The notes: generated by a model not told the origin, from the letters alone. 64,000 nucleotides of DNA from Alcaligenaceae bacterium (GCA_013416485.1 JACCEO010000001.1:62001-126000), one strand, 5' to 3'; numbered from the stretch's first letter, positions 36,452-45,307 are shown. Numbers and translations: made by a program.

Positions 36452-37195
36452 TTAATACATGTGCTGGCCGCCATTTATGGCCACATTACTACCCGTCATG
36501 AAAGCGCCAGCGTCACTGACAATGAAGGCGATCAAAGCAGCAACTTCTTCGGGTTTGCCCAGACGGCCTACTGGAATACCGGCAACGATTTGCTCCATGA
36601 CGTTCTCGGGAACCGAAGTGACCATTTCAGTGGCTAAGTAGCCCGGTGAAACGGTATTGACAGTAATGCCTTTTCTGGCCACTTCTTGGGCTAGCGACTT
36701 CGTGAAGCCATGAATGCCGGCTTTGGACGCGGAGTAGTTGGTTTGGCCAAACTGACCTTTGCTAGCGTTGACTGACGAAATATTGACGATACGACCCCAG
36801 CCGCGCTCCAGCATGCTGTCAATCAGGGGTTTGGTCATGTTGTATAGGGAGTCCAGGTTGGTGCGCAATACCGCATCCCAGTTCAGCTTACTCATTTTGC
36901 GGAAAGTACCATCGCGGGTAATGCCTGCATTGTTGATCAGGATATCGACGTGGTGGCCATCGGCATGAAGTTTGTCGGCCATCGCCTGACATAGCGTGTC
37001 GTCAGCGACATCCGTCGCATAAGCAGTAAAGGTATAGCCTTCGGATTTTTGTTGTGCTAACCAGGTGTCTACGTGCTGGTGGTTGGGAGTATGGGTTACC
37101 AAGACGGTATGCCCCTCGTTGTGCAGTAACCGAGCTATTGTGGTGCCCAAGCCACCCATACCGCCGGTGATCAGTGCGGTGCGTTGTTGAGTCAT
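36452..37195 (-). CDS. phaB: Acetoacetyl-CoA reductase
   Basis: A 247-residue SDR of the PhaB/PhbB type, giving (R)-3-hydroxybutyryl-CoA for polyhydroxybutyrate. The cofactor motif is TGGMGGLG (about 10-17), followed by NNAGITRDGTFRKM, NISSVN and the catalytic NYSASK. The NAGITRD-FRKM segment is typical of acetoacetyl-CoA reductases. Start ATG with GGAG about nine bases upstream. Its own 87-bp leader contains a 14-bp palindrome. It lies in the PhaC-FabI-PhaB-Pta-AckA cluster. Confidence 0.9.
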   Translation of the reverse strand: MTQQRTALITGGMGGLGTTIARLLHNEGHTVLVTHTPNHQHVDTWLAQQKSEGYTFTAYATDVADDTLCQAMADKLHADGHHVDILINNAGITRDGTFRKMSKLNWDAVLRTNLDSLYNMTKPLIDSMLERGWGRIVNISSVNASKGQFGQTNYSASKAGIHGFTKSLAQEVARKGITVNTVSPGYLATEMVTSVPENVMEQIVAGIPVGRLGKPEEVAALIAFIVSDAGAFMTGSNVAINGGQHMY

Positions 37196-37251
37196 GTTGC
37201 TTACTCCGTATGATAATGGGTGTAGATATCAAGCCGTTTGTATGATGTGCG

Positions 37252-37265
37252 TAATGTTAACATTA
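37252..37265. promoter_or_regulatory. 14-bp perfect palindrome upstream of phaB
   Basis: TAATGTTAACATTA, centred 63 bp upstream of the phaB start in the gap after fabI. Its core TGTTAACA recurs in the leader of the PHA synthase gene (39573-39580), so both may bind one regulator. No known consensus is recognised. Confidence 0.45.
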
Positions 37266-37282
37266 GTAACAGTTGGCACAGT

Positions 37283-38047
37283 TCAATTCAGGATGTGAAA
37301 TCCGCCGTCCACGTATTGAGTGGTGCCAGTAATGGCACGGGCACCATCACTGGCTAAAAAAGCACAAAGAGGACCAACATCGTCTATGGTGAGGGCGCCG
37401 CGCATAGGCATACGCTGCTGACTGTCGATGATCATGGTGTCCAGGCTGGCTAATCCGGAAGCGGCTCGCGTTAAGATGGGGCCCGGTGAAATTGTGTTGA
37501 CACGAATTCCGGCAGCTCCTAGTTCCAGGGCTAGGTAACGCACGCTGGATTCTAGGGCGGCCTTGACGGGACCCATAATGCCATAGCCAGGAATGACCTC
37601 TTCACTACCGATATAGCTCATGGTCATTAAACTGCCGCCGTTTGTCATTAAGGGCTCTGCCAGGCGGGCCATGCGCATGAATGAATGGCAAGAGACATCC
37701 ATAGCTTGCAGGAAACCCTCGGGGGAACTGTCTACTACCCGTCCGTGCAGGTCCTGCTTGGGGGCGAAGGCAATGGAGTGCAGAAGAAAGTCCAGACGTC
37801 CCCAGCGTTGTTTAATGGTGTCGAACACCGCCTGCAATTGGGCTGGATCGGTAACGTCCAAAGGCATTTGAATATCAGTGCCTATCTGCTGCAGCAAGGG
37901 TTCTACATAAGGGCGAGAACGTTCAGTTTGCCAGGTTGCAGCAAGTTCAGCGCCTTGCTCGTGAAAGGCACGGGCACACGCCCAAGCAATGCTATCTTGG
38001 TTAGCGATACCAACAATTAAGCCTTTTTTACCAGTGAGTTGTTTCAT
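37283..38047 (-). CDS. fabI: Enoyl-ACP reductase FabI-like
   Basis: A 254-residue FabI-type NADH-dependent enoyl-ACP reductase. It has the divergent cofactor motif GIANQDSIAWACAR and the catalytic Y-X6-K (YGIMGPVK) that distinguishes FabI from classical SDRs. The gene lies only three bases downstream of the PHA synthase gene, so it is co-translated with it. A second, housekeeping fabI is expected elsewhere in the genome; this copy belongs to the PHA/acetate cluster and may act on CoA-linked rather than ACP-linked substrates. That is inferred. Confidence 0.9.
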   Translation of the reverse strand: MKQLTGKKGLIVGIANQDSIAWACARAFHEQGAELAATWQTERSRPYVEPLLQQIGTDIQMPLDVTDPAQLQAVFDTIKQRWGRLDFLLHSIAFAPKQDLHGRVVDSSPEGFLQAMDVSCHSFMRMARLAEPLMTNGGSLMTMSYIGSEEVIPGYGIMGPVKAALESSVRYLALELGAAGIRVNTISPGPILTRAASGLASLDTMIIDSQQRMPMRGALTIDDVGPLCAFLASDGARAITGTTQYVDGGFHILN

Positions 38048-38050
38048 GTT

Positions 38051-39556
38051 TTAGCGTTCTTTAACGTAGTTGCCAGGAGCATCGGCAATGACAGCGTAGC
38101 CATTGTCGGGTGCGCCCATAGAAGGAGGGTTTACTTTGGTGCCAGAGCGTGCCTGTAGCCAGCGTAACCATTCTGGCCACCAGGACCCAGATTGCATAGG
38201 TGCCTGTGCGACCCATTCGTCAGGGGTAATGGCTTTGGCGCCAAAAGGACGAGTTTTGACCTGATATTGGCGACGGGGATGACCAGGCTGGCTAATAATG
38301 CCGGCGTTGTGACCACCATTAGTAAGTGCAAAGGTAATTTCAGCTGGCGATAGCGTATGCAGCTTGTAGGCTGACTTCCAAGGTGCGACGTGGTCACTTA
38401 GGGTGCCAACGGCGAATATCGGTAGGGCTAAATCAGTGAGTGAAATCGGGCGATCTTTGACGCAGTAGTGGCCCTGGGCAAGGTCATTATGCAGATACAG
38501 ACGGCGTAAATACTGGGAATGCATACGTGCTGGCATGCGTGTGGTGTCTGCGTTCCATGCCATGAGGTCATTCATGGGCTGTCGATCACCTAGTGCGTAT
38601 TCGTTAATAAGACGGGACCAAAGCAAGTCATAGGAGCGCAGCATCACAAATGCGGTAGCCATTTGTTCACCACTAAGATAGCCCTTTTGTTGCATTTGTA
38701 CGTCTAGCATGTCCAGCTGTTTTTCACTGATATACAGGCTGAGTTCGCCGGGCTCACTGAAGTCAGTCTGTGCGGCTAGCATGCTTAAGGAAGCTAAGGT
38801 GTCGCCTGCGCCGTCACGTGTCATGGTGGCAGCGGCTATGGACAATAAGGTGCCGCCTAGACAATATCCTGTGGCATGTACCTTTTGATTGGGAACAATG
38901 GCGTTAACCGCATTCAAGGCGGCGTAAAAACCTAGCTCAAGGTAGTCATCCATACCCATGTCCCGATGTTCAGCGCCTGGGTTTACCCAGGAAATACAAA
39001 ACACAGTATGCCCTTGGTCGACCAAGTATTTGATTAAGGAATTGTGTTGTGACAGATCCAGGATGTAGTACTTCATGATCCAGGCAGGCACAATTAAAAT
39101 GGGTTCTGGATGGACTTTTTTTGTGGTTGGCGTGTATTGAATCAATTCCATTAAGGGGGTGCGCAGAACCACTTTTCCTGGTGTGGCGGCAACTTCCTGA
39201 CCAACAGTAAAGGCTTCAGTCCCGGCTGGGGGACGGCCTGAAAATAGGCGATTGAAGTCGTCCTTCAGGTGTTCTAGACCTCGTTGCAGGTTGGCGCCAT
39301 GTTCATCGTGTGTACGTTTCAATACAACAGGGTTGGTCATAGGCCAGTTGCCTGGCGAATAGAATTCCAACCACTGGTTAATAGCAAAAGCCAGTACCTT
39401 CTGATCGCGCTCTTCGACCCCCTGCATGCCTTGGGCGGTTTGGTTCCACCATTGCTGTTGCAGTAGAAAATAGTCACGCCAAAGGGCGTAAGGTGCTTGT
39501 TCCCAAGCGGGATCATTAAAGCGGCGTTGATTTATCTTTTTATTTATATCCTGCAC
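38051..39556 (-). CDS. phaC: Polyhydroxyalkanoate synthase (class I-like, short N terminus)
   Basis: A 501-residue PHA synthase that polymerises (R)-3-hydroxyacyl-CoA. The lipase-like box is GYCLGG with the catalytic Cys232; the Asp is in GTLSDHVAPWKS and the His in NGGHNAGI. The protein begins almost at the conserved RRFNDPAW segment, so the usual first 80 or so residues of class I enzymes are missing. The start is a GTG at 39556 with AGGGA five bases upstream. It is the first gene of the cluster with fabI, phaB, the MaoC-Pta fusion and ackA. Equivalent clusters in related bacteria are known to respond to low oxygen, but no convincing FNR/Anr box is visible here. Confidence 0.9.
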   Translation of the reverse strand: MQDINKKINQRRFNDPAWEQAPYALWRDYFLLQQQWWNQTAQGMQGVEERDQKVLAFAINQWLEFYSPGNWPMTNPVVLKRTHDEHGANLQRGLEHLKDDFNRLFSGRPPAGTEAFTVGQEVAATPGKVVLRTPLMELIQYTPTTKKVHPEPILIVPAWIMKYYILDLSQHNSLIKYLVDQGHTVFCISWVNPGAEHRDMGMDDYLELGFYAALNAVNAIVPNQKVHATGYCLGGTLLSIAAATMTRDGAGDTLASLSMLAAQTDFSEPGELSLYISEKQLDMLDVQMQQKGYLSGEQMATAFVMLRSYDLLWSRLINEYALGDRQPMNDLMAWNADTTRMPARMHSQYLRRLYLHNDLAQGHYCVKDRPISLTDLALPIFAVGTLSDHVAPWKSAYKLHTLSPAEITFALTNGGHNAGIISQPGHPRRQYQVKTRPFGAKAITPDEWVAQAPMQSGSWWPEWLRWLQARSGTKVNPPSMGAPDNGYAVIADAPGNYVKER

Positions 39557-39571
39557 GGGTATCCCTGTTAT

Positions 39572-39597
39572 TTGTTAACAAGCATTTCAATTGAAAT
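39572..39597. promoter_or_regulatory. Two adjacent palindromes in phaC leader
   Basis: TTGTTAACAA (39572-39581) and ATTTCAATTGAAAT (39584-39597) are perfect palindromes separated by two bases, 16-41 bp upstream of the phaC start and in the gap shared with the divergent LuxR-type gene. The first shares the core TGTTAACA with the palindrome upstream of phaB. They are probably operators; the binding protein is unknown. Confidence 0.45.
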
Positions 39598-39698
39598 TAT
39601 TGGTCATGTTGTATTACATTTAATGATATTGCAGTATGGGTAAATATGTCCAATGTAGGGCCTATACTAATCAATTGGCCTAGTCACACGATCTCGCT

Positions 39699-42050
39699 AT
39701 GCATCCACGTTTGACCCCCGGCAGCGTAGAGCGTACCCAATTACTGGAACGCTTGAAAAAAGCGCGTCACAAAACCTGTTTGTTAATTCACGGACCAGCG
39801 GGCAGTGGTAAGACGTCGCTTGCTATACAGTGGCGGGCAGTGGCATTGACCTTGGGTCATGACATCGCCTGGTTAGCGGTGCAGTCGCGCGATGGTCGCC
39901 AAGACCTGCTGCATGATTTGTTCGATGCACTGGATGGTGTGGATCCAGACTTGTCTCGTGAAGGGCGGTTTTTGTATAACCGGGGCGGTACCGCACGCCA
40001 TGACGCGATTGTACTGGCGCTGTTGCGGGCACAGCTATTGCGCACACGACCCTTGACGCTTGTTATTGATGACTGGCAATACGCCAGTACGGTCAATGCC
40101 AATATGGTATTACAGACCTTGCTGGATTGCGCACCAGAAAATTTGCACGTGGTTATTGTGTCGCGTAGTGTTTCAGGGATTGCACTGGCACGCTTACGGG
40201 ATCAAAGACAACTTGAAGAAATTGGGCCATACGACCTGCGGTTTTCCCTAGAGGAAGTGCAAGCCTTTATTCGACCCAGGCAGTCTGACGATAGCCCGGT
40301 GGATGCACGCAAACTACTGGAAATGACTGATGGCTGGGCAGCAGGCTTACGCTTGGTGGCGTGGCAGCCCTTGGCCCCTACAGCACCGGTACAAAATGCA
40401 CAGGACTTTACGGCGTATTTTAATCGCGAGGTGCTTTCCCATCTTGATGATGCGGATATTGGGACTATGTGCCGTTTGGCTGCCGCATCAGGATTTAACG
40501 TGTCCTTGGCGGCTACGCTGGCCGGCGATCAGCAAGGGCCTTTGTTGGTACGTCGTTTGCATGATAATAATTTGTTTGTTACCTCACAAAGGGATGCGGT
40601 AAATGATGCCTGGTATGTCTTCCACCCTTTGTTCCGGGAGTTATTACTAGAGCGATTTCAGCGCTTGCGGTCTGAAGAGCAGCGCCGTACCCATCTGATC
40701 TTTACGCAGTGGTTTGGTGCGAAACGTCATCTGCAGGATGCGGTTTACCATGCAATGGCGGCGGGGGATCACCAGCAAGCGGTACTTTGGGTAGAGCGAT
40801 GGGCACGTGAGCTCTTCTTGAACGGCGAGTTGCAGCAATTGGCACGGTCAGTGGCAAAACTGCCCCTTAATGCGTTGTATGCCCACCCTTCGTTATTGTT
40901 GTGGCAGGGCTGGACTCAGCTTTGCTACCATCAGTTTTCTGCGTGTCACGATACCCTGGCGCTGTTGGCACCGCGGATTAACGGGACTAGTGCTGCCGAA
41001 CGTGACAGGCACGCGCATTGGTTATTGCTGTCATTTTCCTTGGCTTTACAAGAAGAAAACATAGATGCAGCCTTAACTATGTTGCCCGATATGCTGAACT
41101 TGCGGCAAGGGACAGATGCGGTGTTGATCGGTGGGCGGCGCAACTTGCTGGGCTGGCTGTATACCCGTGTTGGCCAATATGAGCACGCAAGAAAAATCTT
41201 ACAAGGCCAAGCCCCGTTACTAGAAGGCGGAAAACCCTTGTTGGGTTCGGCATTTGGCCACATTATTACGCGATCTTTGTATGGTTTATCTTGGTTGTTC
41301 CAAGGGGATGTCCGACAAGCCGAACCCGCATTGCGCGAAGCCTTGTCGCAAGCAGAGGCAGATCTGGGCCGTTATAACGAATCTACTTGCAATGCAGCTG
41401 CCTATGTATCCGCCGTGTTGTATGAAACCAATGAGCTAGAGGCCTTGCATGGCTTGCTTGAAGGGCGCCTTGATGCCATCGAGCGCGTCGCCTTACCTGA
41501 TGCGCTGGTAACCGTGGCCTTGTCGTTTGCGCGATTGCGTTGCTCAGAGGGTAATCCCCTGGAAGCCATTGAGGGCCTGGAAAGACTGGAAGAAATGGCC
41601 AGTAAGCGCTCTTTAGATCGCCTGCTGGCGTTTTCCTTAAGCGAGCGGGTGCGTTGTTTGCTACAAGCGGGGGACTACCCCGCAGCACAAACCGTTTTAC
41701 AGCAACTGTTATTTTTAGCAGCACGGCACAGCCACCAAACAGGCGCCATCAGCCGGCGGGTAAAAGGCTTGGCGCACTATACTGTAGTGCTTTACCGAGT
41801 GGCTATGAACGAGGATCAAGCCGCGCTAGACCTGCTTATGACAGAAGACGGCGACATATGCCTGGGTCGGGATGTCTACGGCATGCGCCTATTAAAGGCG
41901 CTGCTGCTTAAACGCACAGGCGAGCACGAACTTGCCCTATCTGCCATGCATCCGGTCTTGTTGCAGAGTCAGGCCTGTGGTCTAGTGCGCACGTTGCTGG
42001 ATTTTGGCAAACCTATGTTAGATCTGGCTCAAGACTGTGCACGACTGTGA
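39699..42050 (+). pseudogene. LuxR-type ATPase regulator, 5' part, interrupted by IS
   Basis: This 783-codon ORF is the N-terminal part of a MalT/LAL-type regulator. It has a P-loop HGPAGSGKTS (about 31-40), a Walker B LVIDDW and a long helical, TPR-like sensor region up to its end, but no helix-turn-helix. After Arg782 the frame runs into the inserted element and stops one codon later. Joining it to the fragment at 43806-44129, and removing one copy of the 16-bp duplication, gives a continuous 884-residue protein of the usual length with a C-terminal LuxR domain. It lies divergently from phaC and upstream of the TRAP/kinase operon, so it probably controlled one of them. The truncated product could still be made but could not bind DNA through its normal domain. 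Confidence 0.88.
42030..42045. repeat. Target-site duplication, left copy
   Basis: CAAGACTGTGCACGAC occurs here and identically at 43806-43821, flanking the insertion sequence. The 16-bp length is longer than most IS duplications; long duplications are a known trait of some IS1202-like elements. Confidence 0.9.
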
Positions 42051-42094
42051 TTACCAAGGGAAACTGGCGGACTAATTGCCAAGGGACTTTGTCG
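42046..42094. repeat. IS left end with two iterated motif copies
   Basis: Two copies of a motif of the form TTACCAAGGGA-N-TGGCGG / TTGCCAAGGGA-N-TTGTCG lie at 42051-42070 and 42076-42094, about 25 bp apart. They match inverted copies at the right end and are probably transposase-binding sites. Confidence 0.7.
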
Positions 42095-42141
42095 TAGCAG
42101 CGTACAAGCAGCCCGGTGATTAAGCAATGGGCGAGGCATCG

Positions 42142-43665
42142 TTATGCGGCGGCTTGCGATGCTTTTGCTCTGTGCACCCGTAAGGCGCTGGTGTTCATTT
42201 TTTCCCTGAGCCATACATGCCGCACGCCCGCGGGACTGATTTCAAGCTGGTGAGTCGTTTTCAGTTGAGCCGATACCTGCACCTGGCCTAAATGCGGGTT
42301 CTCCAACGAGAAGGCAATGATCACCTCTTCCGTGCTTTGAGCGGTTCGGTTTTTGTGGTGGATCTCAGGGCGAAATGTGCGCTTCAGCGCCAAGGGGCCT
42401 TTTTCTTTGAGCAGCCTTCGGTTTTTGTAGATCGTTTCGCGGGAGCAGCCACTGATGCGTGCAGCCTCGGCGACATTACCCAACGTGTCCGCGAGCGCGA
42501 TAGCATCCAGTTTCCGTTGAATTTCCAAGTCATACATAGACGGCTTGGTGGGTTCTATCACCTCAGAAATCGCGAGGTGACGACCGGCAAAGTGGGCGGT
42601 GAAGCGGCCGCCCGATTGCTTACGGATCTCTATGCTCTGCTTGGCAATCGAGTGCTTGAGCGGGGACTCAATCAAGTAAAACTTGTTGCCATAGCTGAAC
42701 GTATGATCGTTGCGGATTTTACGATGCTCTTTTTGCACACAGATGTCATCTAGATTCAGGTGGCGCGGCACAAGCGTAAATTCTGAGGCGGTATTTTTAG
42801 CCTTGACGACAATGGTTTGTTGCCAGTATTGAGGAATAAAAATGGTTTGCAGGTAGTGGTTGGCACTTTGCATGTCCGTAATATTTCGCAGGCGTAACTC
42901 AGGCACCAGGCGGTCCTGAAACGTATCAAAAGAACGCTCAATGCGCCCTTTACCCTGCGGGGAATTGGCGAAGATAATTTCGATGCCAAGCTCTTCGCAG
43001 GCGCGTTGCATTTGAGAGAAGTTGCAACGCTTGGGCCCACCGAAGATACCCGCCCTATCCACGTACAGGGCTTTAAACAGCCCTTTCTGTTCAATGTAGT
43101 GCTGCATGACTTTTAGGCAGCCCAGCGTCGTTTCGGACTCAAAGAACTCGGCATGGATTTCGCTGGTCGCATCATCAATGAGGGCAATCAGACACGACGT
43201 CTTGCCGCCGAACCAGCGGTGAGGGCTGCCGTCCATTTGCAAGAGCAACCCCGCCGACTCCATTCTTTCTCGTCGTTTACGTATCTGCGAACGGCGCCGT
43301 TTAGCGCGCTTCACATGGTGAATATCATGGGCCCAGGCTCGCAGCGTCTCGCGTTTCACCTGGATGCCTTCATTCCGCTCCATGAGTTCGGCCAGATGCT
43401 GCAAATTCACATCGTAGTATTTGTCTTTGATAAGGGACTGCACCCGTCTTTTAAGGTCGTCAGGCGTTTTATTGGCTGGCGATCGGCCCGTATTGCGGTG
43501 AATCACGAACTGAATGCCGACGTCCTCGTAGCGTTGGAGATATCGCTCAATCGTGCGGCGAGACTTATTCAAGAGCTTGGCCGCATTGGCAATGCTGATC
43601 TTGCTTTGTGCGACTTTAGAGACCACATCAGCGGTGAGTTGGGCTTTGGAATCCAAAATAATCAT
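42142..43665 (-). CDS. DDE transposase, ISNCY/IS1202-like
   Basis: A 507-residue transposase. The N terminus has a helix-turn-helix (SIANAAKLLNKSRRTIERYL) and a second DNA-binding part. The integrase-type catalytic core includes LLQMDGSPHRWFGG (first Asp), ALYVDRAGIFGGPKR (second Asp) and SPQGKGRIERSFDTFQDRL (Glu in the third position). This spacing and the QGKGRIER motif are characteristic of the ISNCY/IS1202 group. The start is uncertain: the ATG at 43665 (GGAG ten bases upstream) or a GTG at 43689. No internal stop or frameshift is seen, so the element is probably active. Confidence 0.88.
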   Translation of the reverse strand: MIILDSKAQLTADVVSKVAQSKISIANAAKLLNKSRRTIERYLQRYEDVGIQFVIHRNTGRSPANKTPDDLKRRVQSLIKDKYYDVNLQHLAELMERNEGIQVKRETLRAWAHDIHHVKRAKRRRSQIRKRRERMESAGLLLQMDGSPHRWFGGKTSCLIALIDDATSEIHAEFFESETTLGCLKVMQHYIEQKGLFKALYVDRAGIFGGPKRCNFSQMQRACEELGIEIIFANSPQGKGRIERSFDTFQDRLVPELRLRNITDMQSANHYLQTIFIPQYWQQTIVVKAKNTASEFTLVPRHLNLDDICVQKEHRKIRNDHTFSYGNKFYLIESPLKHSIAKQSIEIRKQSGGRFTAHFAGRHLAISEVIEPTKPSMYDLEIQRKLDAIALADTLGNVAEAARISGCSRETIYKNRRLLKEKGPLALKRTFRPEIHHKNRTAQSTEEVIIAFSLENPHLGQVQVSAQLKTTHQLEISPAGVRHVWLREKMNTSALRVHRAKASQAAA

Positions 43666-43724
43666 CCTTCGCGATCTCCGAATAGGCACAATGGAATATT
43701 CAGAGAATCACTGATCACATAGAT

Positions 43725-43805
43725 CCGTCAATTTCCCTCGGTAATTAACCCATGCGACAAAATCGCTTGGTAATTAAAGTACGACAAAGTCGCTTGGTGT
43801 TCACA
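43725..43805. repeat. IS right end with three iterated motif copies
   Basis: Three inverted copies of the left-end motif lie at 43725-43746, 43755-43775 and 43782-43805, 27-30 bp apart (on the minus strand they read ACCAAGCGA-N-TTGTCG, with the innermost ACCGAGGGA-N-TTGACGG). The asymmetric arrangement, two copies left and three right, resembles transposase-binding arrays in other elements. Confidence 0.7.
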
Positions 43806-43821
43806 CAAGACTGTGCACGAC
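43806..43821. repeat. Target-site duplication, right copy
   Basis: CAAGACTGTGCACGAC, identical to 42030-42045 on the other side of the insertion sequence. Both copies encode QDCAR in the same reading frame of the split regulator. Confidence 0.9.
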
Positions 43822-44129
43822 ACTACCAAGAGCAAGACCCGATACTGTTGTATTACGTAGAGCAGTTGTATGTACAGGCTCACTATCAGCCAGTGATTCA
43901 GAACACCCCTTTACAGTTGGTCGAGCCCTTATCGGACCGTGAGCAAGATGTCCTTAATGCCTTGGCCTATAGCATGTCGAATAAACGTATAGCAAAGGTG
44001 CTGGGGGTTTCGCCTGAAACCGTTAAATGGCATTTGCGTAATATTTACGGAAAGTTGAACGTAGCTGGGCGTGATGATGCTGTTGCCCGAGCCCGAGACA
44101 TGGGCTTGGTAATAAACCAAATTATTTAG
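43806..44129 (+). pseudogene. LuxR-type regulator, 3' part with DNA-binding domain
   Basis: The 3' fragment of the interrupted regulator encodes QDCARHYQEQDP onward and a complete LuxR helix-turn-helix (about the last 65 residues: LSDREQDVLNALA, RIAKVLGVSPETVKWHLRNIYGKL). An ORF extends into the IS with an ATG at 43752, giving a 125-residue product, but no ribosome-binding site precedes it. If expressed it would be a free DNA-binding domain without ATPase or sensor control. I treat it as a gene fragment. Confidence 0.85.
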
Positions 44130-44224
44130 CAAACGGAGGGCTACCTACCCGTAAGGGGTGGGGTGTTCTACCTGGTGTTGCGCGACCATAGAAAGACAAA
44201 TTCAAACTATGGGAGACAAACCAC

Positions 44225-45307
44225 ATGCTTAAACCTATTGCTACTGCTGCTGTTACAGCAGCCATGTTAACCGTGGTTGTACCTGCTCAGGCAAAAGACC
44301 TGATCATTGCAGCTAGCTTACCTAAGGCACATTTTTGGGTTGGCGGACATATGGAGCTTTTCGCCGATGAGATCGAAGCGGCGACTAACATCCGATTTCA
44401 GCGGTTTGATGCCGGAGCATTGACTGGCGTGGGGCGCGAGATGGACGCCTTAACTGGTGGCTCAATTGATGTGGCCGCTCCGTTGCTAGCACCCTACCAT
44501 GAAGGCCGCTTTCCGCTATCGGATGTTACTCAGTTACCCACCTACGGCACGAATGCGGTCATGGTCACCAAAGCGTTTCTGAAGCTTATGGATTCTGATT
44601 TCAAACTGAAAGGGGATGACAACTTCTTAAGCTACGAAATCACCAGTAAAGGTCTATTGGCTTGGCCTGTGGGCACAACAGGTGCTTATGTAATATCCAC
44701 GACAGGTAAGGAACTACGCTCACCAGATGACTTACGTGGTTTACCGCTGCGCGCAGGCTCTGCCTTGCACACAATAGTGCTTGAGCAACTGGGCGCTACT
44801 CCTGTAACCATGCCTTCTTCACAAGCCTATGAGGCCATGTCCAGGGGAACAGTAGATGGTCTGGTGTCATCCATAGGCGACTGGAAATCATATTCTTTCC
44901 AGGAGCTGCTGAAGTACACCATTAGTGGCGTGTCATTGGGTAACTGGGGCAGTTATCTGGCAACCACCAACGAGGTCTGGAACAAACTGTCTGAACAGGA
45001 CAGAAAAACATGGGATGGCATTGCACGCAAGGCAGCGCTTAGCAATGCAGCTGCCATTGATAAACAAGATACCGACGTGCGTGTAGCTGCTGAAGCCGCT
45101 GGAAGCAAGTTTGTCGATATCAGTGAGCTACCCGACGCCATGCAAGAGCATGTTGCTAAGGCGGGGGCTAACACTTGGATTAGGTGGATAGAGCAGACCG
45201 AAGCCAAGGGACACCCAGCGAAAGCAACTGCCAAACTATGGGTGGAATTAATTCAAGAACAGGGCGGACGTGTGCCCCAGGGTGTGTCGGAATACCTGGA
45301 GAAATAA
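44225..45307 (+). CDS. TRAP transporter substrate-binding protein (DctP family)
   Basis: A 360-residue periplasmic receptor with a Sec signal peptide (about 1-23, ending PAQA before KDLIIAAS). The DctP core is visible in LRGLPLRAGSALHTIVLEQLGATPVTMPSSQAYEAMSRGTVDGLVSS, with the carboxylate-binding Arg in LPLRAGS. It is the first gene of the second TRAP set, in the order P-M-Q, unlike the Q-M-P order of the first. A GGGAGA box precedes the ATG. The preceding 95 bp hold no clear promoter. Confidence 0.9.
   Translation: MLKPIATAAVTAAMLTVVVPAQAKDLIIAASLPKAHFWVGGHMELFADEIEAATNIRFQRFDAGALTGVGREMDALTGGSIDVAAPLLAPYHEGRFPLSDVTQLPTYGTNAVMVTKAFLKLMDSDFKLKGDDNFLSYEITSKGLLAWPVGTTGAYVISTTGKELRSPDDLRGLPLRAGSALHTIVLEQLGATPVTMPSSQAYEAMSRGTVDGLVSSIGDWKSYSFQELLKYTISGVSLGNWGSYLATTNEVWNKLSEQDRKTWDGIARKAALSNAAAIDKQDTDVRVAAEAAGSKFVDISELPDAMQEHVAKAGANTWIRWIEQTEAKGHPAKATAKLWVELIQEQGGRVPQGVSEYLEK

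Larger units (their letters stand above)
42046..43805 (-). mobile_element. ISNCY/IS1202-like insertion sequence, complete
   Basis: A 1760-bp element with a single transposase gene on the minus strand. The ends start TGTGATTACCAAGGGA (left) and, read inward from the right, TGTGAACACCAAGCGA, so the tips are imperfect inverted repeats. Both ends carry iterated copies of an ATTACCAAG-type motif. It is flanked by a perfect 16-bp direct repeat and interrupts a LuxR-type gene in frame, which fixes the borders. The transposase is intact, and the identical duplication suggests recent insertion. Family assignment rests on transposase motifs and duplication length. Confidence 0.9.

Noticed and set aside
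39557-39698. FNR/Anr box upstream of phaC
   Set aside because: The palindromes present (TTGTTAACAA, ATTTCAATTGAAAT) do not match TTGAT-N4-ATCAA; only half-sites are seen.
42142-43689. Phage or Mu-type transposition module
   Set aside because: There is one transposase only, no ATPase partner (MuB-like) or phage genes; ends and duplication fit a simple IS.
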